Of a DNA stretch of 64,000 nucleotides, positions 35,995-46,232 are shown one piece after another. Source of the DNA: CAVQZA01 sp963724805 (GTDB taxonomy: Bacteria; Actinomycetota; Thermoleophilia; Gaiellales; Gaiellaceae); contig CAVRWA010000012.1 in the NCBI GenBank assembly GCA_963724805.1, positions 1 to 64,000 of the forward strand. The letters run 5' to 3'. The position numbers and the translations under genes are program-made. Each line of letters begins with the position of its first letter. Position 1 is the first letter of the stretch. The notes below the pieces were generated by a model. The model saw nothing but the letters and a program-made list of their open reading frames with translations, did not search any database and was not told where the DNA came from.

Positions 35995-37141
35995 ATGCAT
36001 AAACAGTCTCCCACCTCACGACGCGTCCGCGTGGCCGAGGGCATCTACACAGAGAGTGGCAGCTGGATCGCGCTCTACCGCTGGGAAGGACGCCAGCGCT
36101 CGAAGGTCCTTCACGGTGTGACCACGCTCACCGAGGCAAAGAAGGCGAGGCGGGCACTGCTCGCTGACCTCGAAGCCAAGCGTGCCGTGCCATCGAGCAA
36201 GCTCACGATCGCCGTGCTCGCCGACGAGTGGCTGGCGAGCCGAGAGGGACGTGTGAAGCCGCGCACGCTGGAGACCGATGAGCGTTACGTCGCATACGTG
36301 AGGGCGTTCTTCGCGAGCAGCCGTGTCCAAGATGTCGAGCCACGACAAGTCGAGCAGTTCCTGACTGCTCTCCGCACGGGTCGGAGGTAGGTCTCATCGA
36401 CCCCTTGCTGAGCGAACGGTCGGGAATGCCCTGAAGACGTTGCGGGCGATCCTGCGGATGGCCGTACTCGATGGCAGCGTGCCCTTCAATGCCTGCGACC
36501 GCTTGCAGCCCCACGTAAAGCCAAAACAGGTCAACCTGCGACGGCCAACGCTTCTAAGCCCAGGTGATGTCGACACACTCGTCCAGGCCGCGCTCCAGAA
36601 GTCGCCGAGTTACGCCGGGCTGATCGCAACGGCCGCGTACACGGGCGCCCGCATCCCGAGTTGGGTTGCGCTGGCTCGACATCGACCACGACCACGGGCT
36701 GATCCACCTCCGCGGCCAGCTGAGCGTCGACGGCGACTCGATCGTGCCGCCGAAGACCCAGGAGTCGGTCCGTATCAGCGTGCTTGTTCCCAAGCTCGAA
36801 CCGTTCGTCGGGCGCGCTGCGCGTATGCGTGCCCGCTGGTCCGCGGACGATGACTACGTGTTCGCGTCTGGCCGGCACGCCCCCAAGGACTACGCCAACG
36901 TCCGACGCGCGCTCACGGTCGCGTCCAGGCACGCGGGCCTCGCCCGCGTCCGCGCCCACGACCTTCGCCACTCGTTCACGTCCAACCTCATCCCGCACAC
37001 TGACTCGTGACCGTTTCGCGTGCAGTCGGCCACAAGAACATTGGTGTCACGGCTCAGGTATATGCACACGCGCTCGGAACGCCCACGCAGCAGGCGAGAC
37101 GTGCCGCGCACGCTGCCGCTGCCGCGGGTCTCGGCTACTAG
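35995..37141 (+). pseudogene. int: tyrosine integrase with three frameshifts
   Basis: Frame a (35995-36390): AP2-like ESGSWIALYRWEGRQRSKVL and the core-binding domain (LADEWLASREGRVKPRTLET). Frame b (about 36380-36660): LAERTVGNALKTLRAILRMA and ATAAYTGARI. Frame c (36660-37010): ALRWLDIDHDHGLIHLRGQL, PPKTQESVRISV, ARVRAHDLRHSFTSNLI, which holds the catalytic HxxR. Frame d (about 37006-37141): VTVSRAVGHKNIGVTAQVYA with the nucleophilic Tyr. All catalytic boxes are present but on four frames, so the gene is dead. It ends 78 bp from the intact tRNA-fMet gene, its likely target. Confidence 0.85.
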
Positions 37142-37190
37142 CACTGCGGAAACCGCTGTGTACGCAGCGAGGCGTTCCTGAATGAAAACA

Positions 37191-37214
37191 AAAGGCCCGC
37201 GTTAGCGGGCCTTT
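37191..37214 (+). terminator. intrinsic terminator after integrase
   Basis: AAAGGCCCGC pairs with GCGGGCCTTT around GTTA; A- and T-runs flank it, so it can work on both strands, including for the tRNA. Confidence 0.8.
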
Positions 37215-37218
37215 ATAG

Positions 37219-37291
37219 TAGCGGGGGCAGGATTTGAACCTGCGACCTCCGGGTTATGAGCCCGGCGAGCTACCTGACTGCTCCACCCCGC
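37219..37291 (-). tRNA. initiator tRNA-fMet (CAU)
   Basis: On the minus strand CGCGGGGTGGAGCAG begins the acceptor and D arm. The anticodon arm is CGGGCTCATAACCCG with three stacked G-C pairs, the T arm has GGTTCAAATCC, and the 3' acceptor strand is CCCCGCT followed by the discriminator A. C1 opposite U72 is unpaired. Unpaired 1-72 and GGG/CCC stem are initiator hallmarks. CCA is not encoded. The 3' end faces element 2. Confidence 0.95.
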
Positions 37292-37333
37292 GTCGCGGTG
37301 CGCATTATAGCGCGCTTGTTACAGTCCTGGGAC

Positions 37334-37654
37334 ATGCCCCTGGTCTGGGTCTCACTCGCCGTTTCGGTGGTCGCGGTGGCCGTCACGGGCGTCCGCGCCG
37401 GCCGCCTTGGCTGGGCCACGTTCAAGGACTCGCGCCGCTTCACGGGGGCGCTCGGCGCGCGGCTCGCGGCGCTCTCGCAGGCAACCGCGAGGCTCGAGCG
37501 GTCGGCCGCGGCGATGGAAGATCACACCGCCAGGCTCGAGGCGGCGCTTGCCCGCTTCGCGTCCTCGCGGCGGCAACTCGCGGTGCTCAAGGGCGCGCTC
37601 GACGAGGTCGAGTCGACCCTCGGTCGGTTCACGCTGTTCTTCCCGCGCAAGTGA
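37334..37654 (+). CDS. membrane-anchored coiled-coil protein
   Basis: 106 aa. One N-terminal membrane helix (VWVSLAVSVVAVAVTGVRAG), then a long heptad region (LGARLAALSQATARLERSAA, AMEDHTARLEAALARF, LAVLKGALDEVESTLGRF). Likely inner-membrane with cytosolic coil. The stop overlaps the GTG of ppx (GTGA), so the two are coupled. Function unknown; linkage to Ppx is the only hint. Confidence 0.7.
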   Translation: MPLVWVSLAVSVVAVAVTGVRAGRLGWATFKDSRRFTGALGARLAALSQATARLERSAAAMEDHTARLEAALARFASSRRQLAVLKGALDEVESTLGRFTLFFPRK

Positions 37655-38472
37655 CGCGCGTCGCCGCGGTCGACCTCGGCACGAACTCGACCCGGCTCCT
37701 CGTCGCAGACGTGGTCGGGGGAGGGCTGGTGGAGCTCCATCGGGAGACGCGGATCACCCGGCTCGGCGAGCGCGTGGACGCGAGCCGGGTCCTCCTCCCC
37801 GCCGCGATCGAGCGGGTTCACGCCTGCCTGGCCGACTACCGGCGCACGTTCGAGGAGCTCGGCGCCGAGCGGACGCTCGCCGTCGGCACGAGCGCCGTTC
37901 GTGACGCGGCGAACAGCGGAGAGTTCCTCCAGGGCCTCGAGTTCCCCACGCGCGTGCTGACCGGTGACGAGGAGGCCGCGCTCACGTTCCGGGGCGTCGG
38001 TGTGCCCGGGGCGCTCGTCGTCGACGTCGGCGGCGGCTCGACCGAGCTCGTCGGACCGAAGATCCACGTGAGCCTCGAGCTCGGCTGCGTGCGCCTCAGC
38101 GAGCGGTTCCTCCGCACCGACCCGCCCGGCGCCCATGAGCTCGAGGCCTGCGCGGAGGCGGTCCGCGCCGAGCTGCCGGCGAGCCTCGAGGCCACGCTCG
38201 CGATCGGCGTCGCCGGCACGTTCGTCAGCCTCGCCTCACTCGCGGGCGAGCTGACGCTCGCGGCTGTGACGGCGCAAGTCGACCGGCTCGCGGCGCTCCC
38301 GCTCGCGGAGCGGCGGCGCGTCCCCGGGCTCGAGCCGGATCGCGCCCCGGTGATCGTCGGCGGCGCCGTGATCGTCCGCGAGCTGCTCGCTCGGCTCGGC
38401 CTGCCCCGGATCGTGGTCAGCGAGCGCGACCTGCTCGACGGTGTCGCGCTCGAGTTGGCCCAGGCGGCGTAG
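37651..38472 (+). CDS. ppx: Ppx/GppA-type exopolyphosphatase/guanosine phosphatase
   Basis: 273 aa from GTG 37651. ASKHA-fold phosphate motifs: VAAVDLGTNSTRLLVADV at the N-terminus, VGTSAVRDAANSGEF (phosphate 1/conserved Arg region), RVLTGDEEAALTFRGV, and the second phosphate loop VVDVGGGSTELV. AIGVAGTFVSLAS is the adenosine-loop equivalent. Short, domain I/II only, like other actinobacterial Ppx proteins. Releases phosphate from polyphosphate or acts on pppGpp; which substrate cannot be told. Confidence 0.9.
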   Translation: MTRVAAVDLGTNSTRLLVADVVGGGLVELHRETRITRLGERVDASRVLLPAAIERVHACLADYRRTFEELGAERTLAVGTSAVRDAANSGEFLQGLEFPTRVLTGDEEAALTFRGVGVPGALVVDVGGGSTELVGPKIHVSLELGCVRLSERFLRTDPPGAHELEACAEAVRAELPASLEATLAIGVAGTFVSLASLAGELTLAAVTAQVDRLAALPLAERRRVPGLEPDRAPVIVGGAVIVRELLARLGLPRIVVSERDLLDGVALELAQAA

Positions 38473-38485
38473 GCTTGGTGGGAGT

Positions 38486-39076
38486 GTGAAGCGCCTTCTC
38501 GCCACGGTGGTGCTCGGCGCAGTCCTGTACCGGCTCTTCCTGCGCGACCCCGTCCTTACATGGGGCACGACCGCCGACGAGGCGACCCGCCGGCTCCCCG
38601 GCGACGAGCTGCTCGAGAGCGCCGACGGGATCGCGACGCGGGCGATCACGATCGACGCACCGCCGGAGGCGGTCTGGCCGTGGCTCGCGCAGATGGGACC
38701 CTCGCCGCGCGGCGGCGCCTACACCTACGACTGGATCGAGAACCTGCTGGGGCTCGACATGCACAGCGTCGACCGGGTACTGCCCGAGTTCCAGCATCCC
38801 GAGGTCGGCGACACGATCGGCTACGGGAAGAACCGGATGCGACTCGAGCGCGTCGAGCCGGAGCGCGTGATCGCGTGGCGCTCCGAGGACGGCAACTGGG
38901 TCTGGACGTTTGTACTCTCCGAGCACGACGCCAAGACCCGGCTGATCAGCCGCAACCGCTTCCGGCTCCCCACGCTCGCCGCGCGGATCGGGATGCTGCC
39001 GATGGAGCCCGCCTCGCTGCTGATGGAGCGGAAGATGCTGCTCGGGGTCAAGCAGCGCGCCGAGGCGGTCGCCTAG
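38486..39076 (+). CDS. SRPBCC (START-like) family protein
   Basis: 196 aa from GTG 38486. A short hydrophobic N-terminus (LLATVVLGAVLYRLF), then the helix-grip fold: RAITIDAPPEAVWPWLAQMG, GAYTYDWIENLLGLD, RVEPERVIAWRSEDGNWVWT and TRLISRNRFRLP. The family binds hydrophobic ligands. Its stop overlaps the stop of the convergent CBS gene (CTAG). Confidence 0.8.
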   Translation: MKRLLATVVLGAVLYRLFLRDPVLTWGTTADEATRRLPGDELLESADGIATRAITIDAPPEAVWPWLAQMGPSPRGGAYTYDWIENLLGLDMHSVDRVLPEFQHPEVGDTIGYGKNRMRLERVEPERVIAWRSEDGNWVWTFVLSEHDAKTRLISRNRFRLPTLAARIGMLPMEPASLLMERKMLLGVKQRAEAVA

Positions 39077-39479
39077 TCGCCCGTATCTTCGGTCTCGGCG
39101 AGCGGCTCGTCCTCGACGAGGCGGCGCTGGATCACCGCCCGCGAGAGCACACCGGCGAGGCGGCCGTCCTCGACCACCGGCACGCGCTCGAGATCGTGTT
39201 CCTCCATGAGCCTGAGGGCCTCCTCGACCTCCATCTCCCCGTCGAGCGCGAGGTAGGGCTCCTCCGCGACCTCGCCGAGCGGCGTCGTGCGTGGGTCGCG
39301 GCCGGCGGCCACCACCTCGCGGACGAGGGTCTTGCGGGTCACGACCCCGACGAGCTGCTCGTCCCGGCAGACGAAGACCGCGCGCACTTCCGGGCGGGCC
39401 AGGAGCTCGCCGGCCTCCTGCGCGCTCGCCGAGACCTCCAGCGACGCCGGCTCGGTCACCATCGCCTCGCGGACGAGCG

Positions 39480-39483
<4 letters not shown>
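39073..39483 (-). CDS. two-CBS-domain protein
   Basis: 136 aa. VREAMVTEPASLEVSASAQE, VRAVFVCRDEQLVGVVTRKT and LALDGEMEVEEALRLMEEHD, LERVPVVEDGRLAGVLSRAV form a CBS pair (Bateman module), which usually binds adenine nucleotides. GTG 39483 overlaps the gdh stop (GTGA), so it is co-translated with glutamate dehydrogenase and could sense energy state for it; that link is inference. Confidence 0.85.
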
Positions 39484-40769
<1,286 letters not shown>

Positions 40770-40786
40770 CGGGCCGGGAGTCTAGT

Positions 40787-41215
40787 TCACTCCACCCTCT
40801 CGGCCCACGGGCCGTGCCCCGTGATGCGGTCGACCGTGATCCGGAGCCTGTGGCCCGGCGGCGGGTCGTCCATCGGCGGGAACTTCGTCCCGGGGCCGAC
40901 GTAGACCTGGGCGAGCTCCTGGAGCAGCTCCGGCGCACCCCCCTCCTCGATCGCCGCGCGGCCGTAGACGACGAGGTAGTCGCGCATCCCGATCGGATTC
41001 GAGCCCGTCCCCTCGAACGAGAGCGTGACGCGAGGGTCCCGCGCGATGTTCCTCAGCTTCTGTTGGGGGAACAGGTGCGCGGAGACGATCTCGTCGCCCT
41101 CGAGGCCGACCCAGATGCACGTCACCTGCGGGCTGCCGTCCGGGTTGATGGTGGCGAGGTGCGCCAGCGCTCCGGACTCGAGCACCTCGCGTGCGCTGTC
41201 GGGAAGTTCGGCCAT
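40787..41215 (-). CDS. PPOX-class F420/flavin-dependent oxidoreductase-like protein
   Basis: 142 aa with the split-barrel pattern: LESGALAHLATINPDGSPQV, TCIWVGLEGDEIVSAHLF, KLRNIARDPRVTLSFEG and DYLVVYGRAAIEEGG. This class (pyridoxamine-oxidase fold, mostly F420 in actinobacteria) reduces small substrates. Separated by 2 nt from the upstream phosphodiesterase gene on the same strand. Confidence 0.85.
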   Translation of the reverse strand: MAELPDSAREVLESGALAHLATINPDGSPQVTCIWVGLEGDEIVSAHLFPQQKLRNIARDPRVTLSFEGTGSNPIGMRDYLVVYGRAAIEEGGAPELLQELAQVYVGPGTKFPPMDDPPPGHRLRITVDRITGHGPWAERVE

Positions 41216-41217
41216 CG

Positions 41218-43206
41218 TCACTGCGCGCCCTGGAGGCTGCGGCGCCACCCGGAGAGTAGCGCGTGGACTCCCGCCGCCCCGACTATCGGCTCCTCGGACA
41301 TGGGCAGGGACGCCGGGTGGAGGACGAACGCACGGGTCTGGGTCCCGCCCATGCCGCCGTGGAACGAGATCAGCTCCTCGAACGCGCAGCCCTCCTCGAG
41401 CTCGGCGTCGTAGAAGCTGTTCACCATGATGTCGGCGACGTGCGCGAAGCCGTCGGTGCGCAGCAGATGATGCGGCGCGTTCGGGGAGAACCCGGCGAGC
41501 GGATCCTCGCCCTCGATGCGGCCGTCGGCGAGGTAGTGCGAGCCCTTCGCGCCGAGGGCGACCGGCCCGTGCTCGGCGGAGCGGACGAGCAGGAAGCCGA
41601 CGTGCGGGTGGGCGCGGAGCTCGGGGATCAGGCGCGGATGCCGCTCGTTCAGCTCCTCGAGCGTGAGCCGGCGGCGCTCCTCCATCAGGTAGATCAGGCC
41701 GAGGTTCCCCGAGCCGAGCACGATCACGTCCTGGTCGCTGACGTCGCTCTTCGGCCTCTTCTTCGCCTTCTTGCCGGTCGCCTCGCCGACGGCCTTCTGG
41801 GCCATCGTGTCGTTCTCGTCGCCGCCCTGCATCGGTGCGACGGTGCCCGACGCGACCGAGCGCCGCACGAGCTCGTCGAGCCCGTAGCCGTTGCGCTGCT
41901 TGAACGTGGCGCCCTGGGTCTGGCCGTGGTCGGAGAGCACCACGATCTCGTAGGGCCGCGGCGCGTAGCGGCGCGCTCGGTCGATCCGGCCGAACTGCTC
42001 GTCGAGCTTGCGGAGCGCCTCCAGCGTGTCCGACCGCTCGAGCCCGGAGTGGTGGGCGACCTCGTCGTAGCTCGAGAACGTCGCGTAGACGGCCGGGCGG
42101 CCGGCCATCATGTCGGTGAGGACGCCGTAGACGATCAGGTCCCGCACCGCCACGCACATCGCGGCGCGCATGAGCGGATAGATCCCGCCGCGGTGCCCGC
42201 GCGGGCGGACGTCGCGGCGCGCCGCCCGCGAGGACGCGGATAGCTCGAGCACGACCTCCCAGAAGAAGAGGACCAGGACGCGCGTCACGTTGAACCCGTT
42301 CGCGTAGAACGCGCGATAGCCGGGATTGCCGCGCTTCTCGGCCTCCATCTTGCTGACCGTGAGGATCACCTCGTCGGCCTCGCCGGAAAGGAGGTTGCCG
42401 CGGCTCGCGCCGCCGTCGATCAGCAGCCCGATCCCGGTCGCGTGGCGCCGCTCGATCTCCTCGCAGTCGGGCGGCGCCGAGCAGGTCATCATCGTCGCCG
42501 TCTCCTTCTCGACCCAGCGGAACGCGGGGATGTCCTCGTTCGAGCCGAGGAGGATTCCCGCTTGGCTCGCCCCGGTCTGCGACGAGAAGTCGGTCTCCCA
42601 CTCCGCGAGGCGGTGCGTACCCTCCTGGAGCCAGCGCGCCATCTCGGGCGCGTTGCCGTCGCGAAGGGCGCGCCGCAGCACCGGGAGCGCGAGCCCGTCG
42701 ATCTCGAGGAAGATGATCCCCGGGACGTCGGTTCGCACCTGGCCGCCCTGGCGCTTCGCGATCCGCTGGACGATCCGGAAGGTGAACGTGTCGTCGTCGT
42801 TCGTGCCGACGATCACCTGGAGCACGACCGTGACCGCGGCGGCGATCAGCGAGGTGAGGAGTGCCCAGCCGAAGGAGTCGACGGTGATCCACTGCGGGAT
42901 CAGCTCGGAGGTGACGAGCAGCAGCGCCGCGTCGAGGAAGAGCACGAGCAGGAAGCCGAGCACGACCATGAACGGCAGCCGCAGCGCGGCCACGATCGGC
43001 GGCAGGAACGCGTTGAGGACGGCGATCACAGCGGAGGCGACGACGGCGCCAAGGAAGCCGTTGACGTGGACGCCGGGGACGAGCGCGGCCGCGATCAGCA
43101 GCGCCCCGGCGGCGACGACCCAGGCGAGCAGGACCTGACCGAGCCTGATCTTCGGGCGCTCCGGGCTCCAGCCCGCGCTCTCGCCGTAGGTCACCGGGCC
43201 TGCCAT
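41218..43206 (-). CDS. membrane-anchored alkaline-phosphatase-superfamily phosphodiesterase
   Basis: 662 aa. Three or four N-terminal membrane helices of phage-holin/Mrr type (VLLAWVVAAGALLIAAALVP; VVASAVIAVLNAFLPPIVAA; LGFLLVLFLDAALLLV; LLTSLIAAAVTVVLQVIV), then a type I phosphodiesterase/nucleotide pyrophosphatase-like domain: GIIFLEIDGLALPVLRRALR, nucleophile region SSQTGASQAGILLGS, SYDEVAHHSGLERSDT, EIVVLSDHGQTQGATF and late His in ISFHGGMGG. Acts on a phosphate ester at the membrane, probably the outer face. TGATG coupling with YihY upstream. Confidence 0.85.
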   Translation of the reverse strand: MAGPVTYGESAGWSPERPKIRLGQVLLAWVVAAGALLIAAALVPGVHVNGFLGAVVASAVIAVLNAFLPPIVAALRLPFMVVLGFLLVLFLDAALLLVTSELIPQWITVDSFGWALLTSLIAAAVTVVLQVIVGTNDDDTFTFRIVQRIAKRQGGQVRTDVPGIIFLEIDGLALPVLRRALRDGNAPEMARWLQEGTHRLAEWETDFSSQTGASQAGILLGSNEDIPAFRWVEKETATMMTCSAPPDCEEIERRHATGIGLLIDGGASRGNLLSGEADEVILTVSKMEAEKRGNPGYRAFYANGFNVTRVLVLFFWEVVLELSASSRAARRDVRPRGHRGGIYPLMRAAMCVAVRDLIVYGVLTDMMAGRPAVYATFSSYDEVAHHSGLERSDTLEALRKLDEQFGRIDRARRYAPRPYEIVVLSDHGQTQGATFKQRNGYGLDELVRRSVASGTVAPMQGGDENDTMAQKAVGEATGKKAKKRPKSDVSDQDVIVLGSGNLGLIYLMEERRRLTLEELNERHPRLIPELRAHPHVGFLLVRSAEHGPVALGAKGSHYLADGRIEGEDPLAGFSPNAPHHLLRTDGFAHVADIMVNSFYDAELEEGCAFEELISFHGGMGGTQTRAFVLHPASLPMSEEPIVGAAGVHALLSGWRRSLQGAQ

Positions 43207-44036
43207 CAGCCGATCTTACTCGCCGTCAGCGCGCCGACGAGGAACGCCATCGAGCTCAGGTAGACGAAGAGCAGGAACGCGAGCACCGCGCCCGCCGAGC
43301 CGTATAGGCGCGTGAAATCGGCAGGCCCGGCGAGGTACCAGGCGAGCCCGTACTGGATCGCCTGGCACGCGACCGCCGCACCCACGGCGCCGTAGAGGAC
43401 GGCGCGCCAGGTTGGCCGCGCTCTCGGCAGGAACCGGTAGAGCAGCGCGAACACGGCCGCGGTGAGGACGGCAGGTACGACGACGCCGAGCACGAAGCCG
43501 ACGCCGCTCGGCTGCCAGTCGAGCCACGCCTCGACGTGCCGGCTCACCCGTGCAGCCACCTGCTCCAGCACGGACAGGGCGACCACGACGAACATGGCGA
43601 GCAGCACGCCGACCACGAGCGCCGCGTCGACGAGCTTCCCCCGCGCGAAGTCGTAGCCGACGCCGTCGTCGAAGATCACGGCGATCGCCCTCCGGACCGA
43701 GCTCATCACCCCGGTCGCTCCCCAGAGCGCGACCGCCAGCGCGATCAGCCCGACGAGGCTCCACGGCGAGGGGACTTCGGCCACGATCCGGTTCACGGTC
43801 GTGACCCCACTCGCACTGAGGTCGAACCGCTGCGCCACCGTGTCCACGAACCGCTGCCGTTGCGCGTCGTCGCGCAGGAAGAGCCCGGTGACGGTGACGA
43901 CGAACGTGGTGAGCGGGACGAGTGAGAACAGCGCGCGGTACGAGATCGCCGCGGCGAACTGCGACGTGCCGGTGCGCCCGTAGTCCGCCGCGACGGCCCG
44001 GGCGAGCCCTACGACGCGCCGTGGCAGCGCTTCCAC
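43206..44036 (-). CDS. YihY/BrkB-family integral membrane protein
   Basis: 276 aa. Family signatures TSQFAAAISYRALFSLVPLT and VMSSVRRAIAVIFDD, with about six membrane helices (LVGLIALAVALWGATGVM; ALVVGVLLAMFVVVALSVLE; VLGVVVPAVLTAAVFALLYR; AVLAFLLFVYLSSMAFLVGA). Role unsettled; the old ribonuclease BN label is wrong. GTG 44036 is chosen because the frame has no nearer start before SQFAAA; it overlaps the end of the maturase gene. Confidence 0.85.
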   Translation of the reverse strand: MEALPRRVVGLARAVAADYGRTGTSQFAAAISYRALFSLVPLTTFVVTVTGLFLRDDAQRQRFVDTVAQRFDLSASGVTTVNRIVAEVPSPWSLVGLIALAVALWGATGVMSSVRRAIAVIFDDGVGYDFARGKLVDAALVVGVLLAMFVVVALSVLEQVAARVSRHVEAWLDWQPSGVGFVLGVVVPAVLTAAVFALLYRFLPRARPTWRAVLYGAVGAAVACQAIQYGLAWYLAGPADFTRLYGSAGAVLAFLLFVYLSSMAFLVGALTASKIG

Positions 44037-45340
44037 TTCTTGCCGCTCCCGCAGGTGCACGGGTCGTTGCGGCCGCGCGCCGCGTCCTCGGCGGCGTAGA
44101 GCTGCATGATCTCCGACGGCGCGCGCCCCTGGCGGAGCAGGTCGCCCATGATCCGCATCGGCCGGTCGACGTGGTGGAAGTAGCGCTTGTAGCCGGCGCA
44201 GAGGTAGTTGAGCCCCGGCTCGCCCTCGGGCGTCTCGATGAACCGGTCCTCGGGGCAGCCGCCGTGGCAGGCGAAGCGCACGTCGCAGTCGAGGCAGTAG
44301 CGAGGCAGCGTGTCGCGCTTCGCGAGCCCGAACTCGACCTGCTTCGGCGATGCGACGAGCTCGAGCATGTGCCGCTCCTTGATGTTCCCGAGCAGGTGGC
44401 GCGGCTCGACGAAGTGGTCGCAGGAGTACAGGTCGCCGGTGTGCTCGAGCGCGAGCGCGACGCCGCACGTCTCGGAGTGGATGCAGAGACTCGGAGGCTC
44501 GCCCACCCAGTTCGCGAGCGCGACGTCGAACATCTGCACGAACACGGTGCCGACGTCGCGACGCACCCACTCCTCGAACACGTCGACGAGGAACTCGCCC
44601 CACTGCTCTCCGCCGACCGAGCGGGTGGTGACGATCTCGCCCTCCTGTTGGTAGAGCGGACGGTCGCGCCACGACGACCAAGGCTCCGTCCCGAGCGAGG
44701 GGTCGGCGACGCGCTCGATGATCGGGATGAACTGGACGAACGTCGCCCCGAGCTCGTCGCGGAAGAACCGGTAGACCTCGGCGCCGCGGTCGGCGTTGCG
44801 GTCGTGGACAGTGCAGAGGACGTTGAACTCGACGCCGTGCTCGACGAGCTTCCGCCAGCCGCCCATCACCTCGTCGAAGCTGCCCTTGCCGCCCTTGTTG
44901 ACGCGGTAGGCGTCGTGGATCTCGCGCGGCCCGTCGACCGAGAGCCCGACCAGGAAGTCGTGCTCCTCCAGGAACTCGCACCACTCGTCGTCGAGCTTCG
45001 TCCCGTTCGTCTGGATCGTGTAGGCGACGGTCTGCCCCGGCCGACGGTGCTGCTCCACGAGCTCGACCGAGCGGCGGAAGAACTCGACGCCCATCAGCGT
45101 CGGCTCCCCGCCCTGCCACGCGACCGCGACCTCCTGGCCGTCGGGGTGCGCCTCCAGCAGCTGCCGGATGTACGCCTCGAGCAGGTCGTCCGCCATCCGG
45201 AAGCGGCTACCCGGGTACAGCATCTCCTTCGAGAGGAAGAAGCAGTACGAGCAGTCGAGGTTGCACACCGCACCGGTCGGCTTCGAGAGCAGATGGAACG
45301 GCCGCGGGAGAAGACTCTCAGGCTGAGCGACCGTCGCCAC
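44009..45340 (-). CDS. anSME-type radical SAM maturase with SEC-C tail
   Basis: 443 aa. CNLDCSYCFF is the CxxxCxxC cluster, followed by VAWQGGEPTLMG and VAYTIQTNGTKLDDEW. SPASM-type cysteines (SETCGVALALEHTGDLYSCD, then PRYCLDCDVRFACHGGCPED) bind auxiliary clusters. The C-terminus is a SEC-C zinc motif (NDPCTCGSGKKWKRCHG). The family converts Cys or Ser to formylglycine in sulfatases. No sulfatase is in the window, and the neighbouring phosphodiesterase lacks a CxPxR-like motif, so the substrate lies elsewhere. Confidence 0.9.
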   Translation of the reverse strand: MATVAQPESLLPRPFHLLSKPTGAVCNLDCSYCFFLSKEMLYPGSRFRMADDLLEAYIRQLLEAHPDGQEVAVAWQGGEPTLMGVEFFRRSVELVEQHRRPGQTVAYTIQTNGTKLDDEWCEFLEEHDFLVGLSVDGPREIHDAYRVNKGGKGSFDEVMGGWRKLVEHGVEFNVLCTVHDRNADRGAEVYRFFRDELGATFVQFIPIIERVADPSLGTEPWSSWRDRPLYQQEGEIVTTRSVGGEQWGEFLVDVFEEWVRRDVGTVFVQMFDVALANWVGEPPSLCIHSETCGVALALEHTGDLYSCDHFVEPRHLLGNIKERHMLELVASPKQVEFGLAKRDTLPRYCLDCDVRFACHGGCPEDRFIETPEGEPGLNYLCAGYKRYFHHVDRPMRIMGDLLRQGRAPSEIMQLYAAEDAARGRNDPCTCGSGKKWKRCHGAS

Positions 45341-45521
45341 GGGTCAGACGGTACCGCGAAATCCCGGGGGTCGGCCTCTGACGGCCGTGAGCGGGCGGGT
45401 TGCCTGCTGTCCTCCCCGTTCGACCAGACCTACCTGACGGACGGGTTTCCCGTTCTGGTCTACAACGCGGCCCGAACTACTCGCAGACTACGCCTGCAAT
45501 TCCTAGGAGGAGGAGGGCACA

Positions 45522-46172
45522 ATGAAGCGCATCGTCCTGCTGGTCGCGCTTGTCTCGGGTCTCGCCGTTGGTGCGGCGTTCATCGGGACGGCGTCGGCCA
45601 AGGCGTTCACGCCGCGCACCGCCGCCTGGCTCACACCGGGGGAGTGTTCCATTGACGGTGTCGACGTGATCGACGACGATAACTGGGAGAACGATGTCTT
45701 CGAGGACAGCGAGGACGATTGCGACTCGGAAGACACGTTCTTCACGGTCTGTATCGACAACGTCACGCTTTCGATCCTCACGGACGACGGGATCGAACCG
45801 ATGCTCGCGGACATCCGCGAAAACGGCGACACGGCGGCAATCGGAGCATGCGCGCCGACGTCCAAATGGACACCGGAGCCTGCTCGTGAGGCCTACTGCT
45901 CTGTGGCAGGCAACACGTGGCCGGACGGCAGGCCGATCGCAGCGGGGACGTTCCTGGACCTGCTGGCGGGCCAGCCCACTACCGACAAGCACTACACCGG
46001 CGCCGTCGTGGCCTGGTGGGTGCAGGGCGTCGGGCTCACCTGCTCGCTGACGCCGGCGCAGGCGGCACTCGCCGCGACGTCGATCCTGCGGGCCGGAGGG
46101 GCCGGCGACCTCGAGGTCCCGATCCCGGGCGTCCCGGACTACGCCATCTACCCGTACGTTCCAGCCAAGTAG
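45522..46172 (+). CDS. exported hypothetical protein
   Basis: 216 aa; ATG preceded by AGGAGGAGG. Signal peptide KRIVLLVALVSGLAVGAAFI with cleavage near ASA-KAFTP. The mature part has a strongly acidic stretch (DDDNWENDVFEDSEDDCDSE) and six Cys (ECSID, DDCDSE, TVCIDN, IGACAP, AYCSV, LTCSL). It could bind calcium. No family recognised. Ends at a strong terminator. Confidence 0.75.
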   Translation: MKRIVLLVALVSGLAVGAAFIGTASAKAFTPRTAAWLTPGECSIDGVDVIDDDNWENDVFEDSEDDCDSEDTFFTVCIDNVTLSILTDDGIEPMLADIRENGDTAAIGACAPTSKWTPEPAREAYCSVAGNTWPDGRPIAAGTFLDLLAGQPTTDKHYTGAVVAWWVQGVGLTCSLTPAQAALAATSILRAGGAGDLEVPIPGVPDYAIYPYVPAK

Positions 46173-46199
46173 ACGAGGGCGAGTCGAAGCGCACGTTGT

Positions 46200-46225
46200 G
46201 AAGGGCCCCTTCCTGGGGGCCCTTC
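46200..46225. terminator. bidirectional terminator
   Basis: GAAGGGCCCC pairs perfectly with GGGGCCCTTC around TTCCTG, between the exported-protein gene and the convergent subtilase gene. Confidence 0.85.
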
Positions 46226-46232
46226 ACACCTG

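Noticed and set aside
40787..42892. 701-aa minus-strand frame over the phosphodiesterase and PPOX genes
   Set aside because: Most of it is a shadow of the phosphodiesterase frame; only the last 142 codons (from 41215) are a real gene.
41218..43206. sulfatase as substrate of the adjacent anSME
   Set aside because: No C/S-x-P/A-x-R motif at the nucleophile; the CSAPPDC stretch is elsewhere and does not fit.
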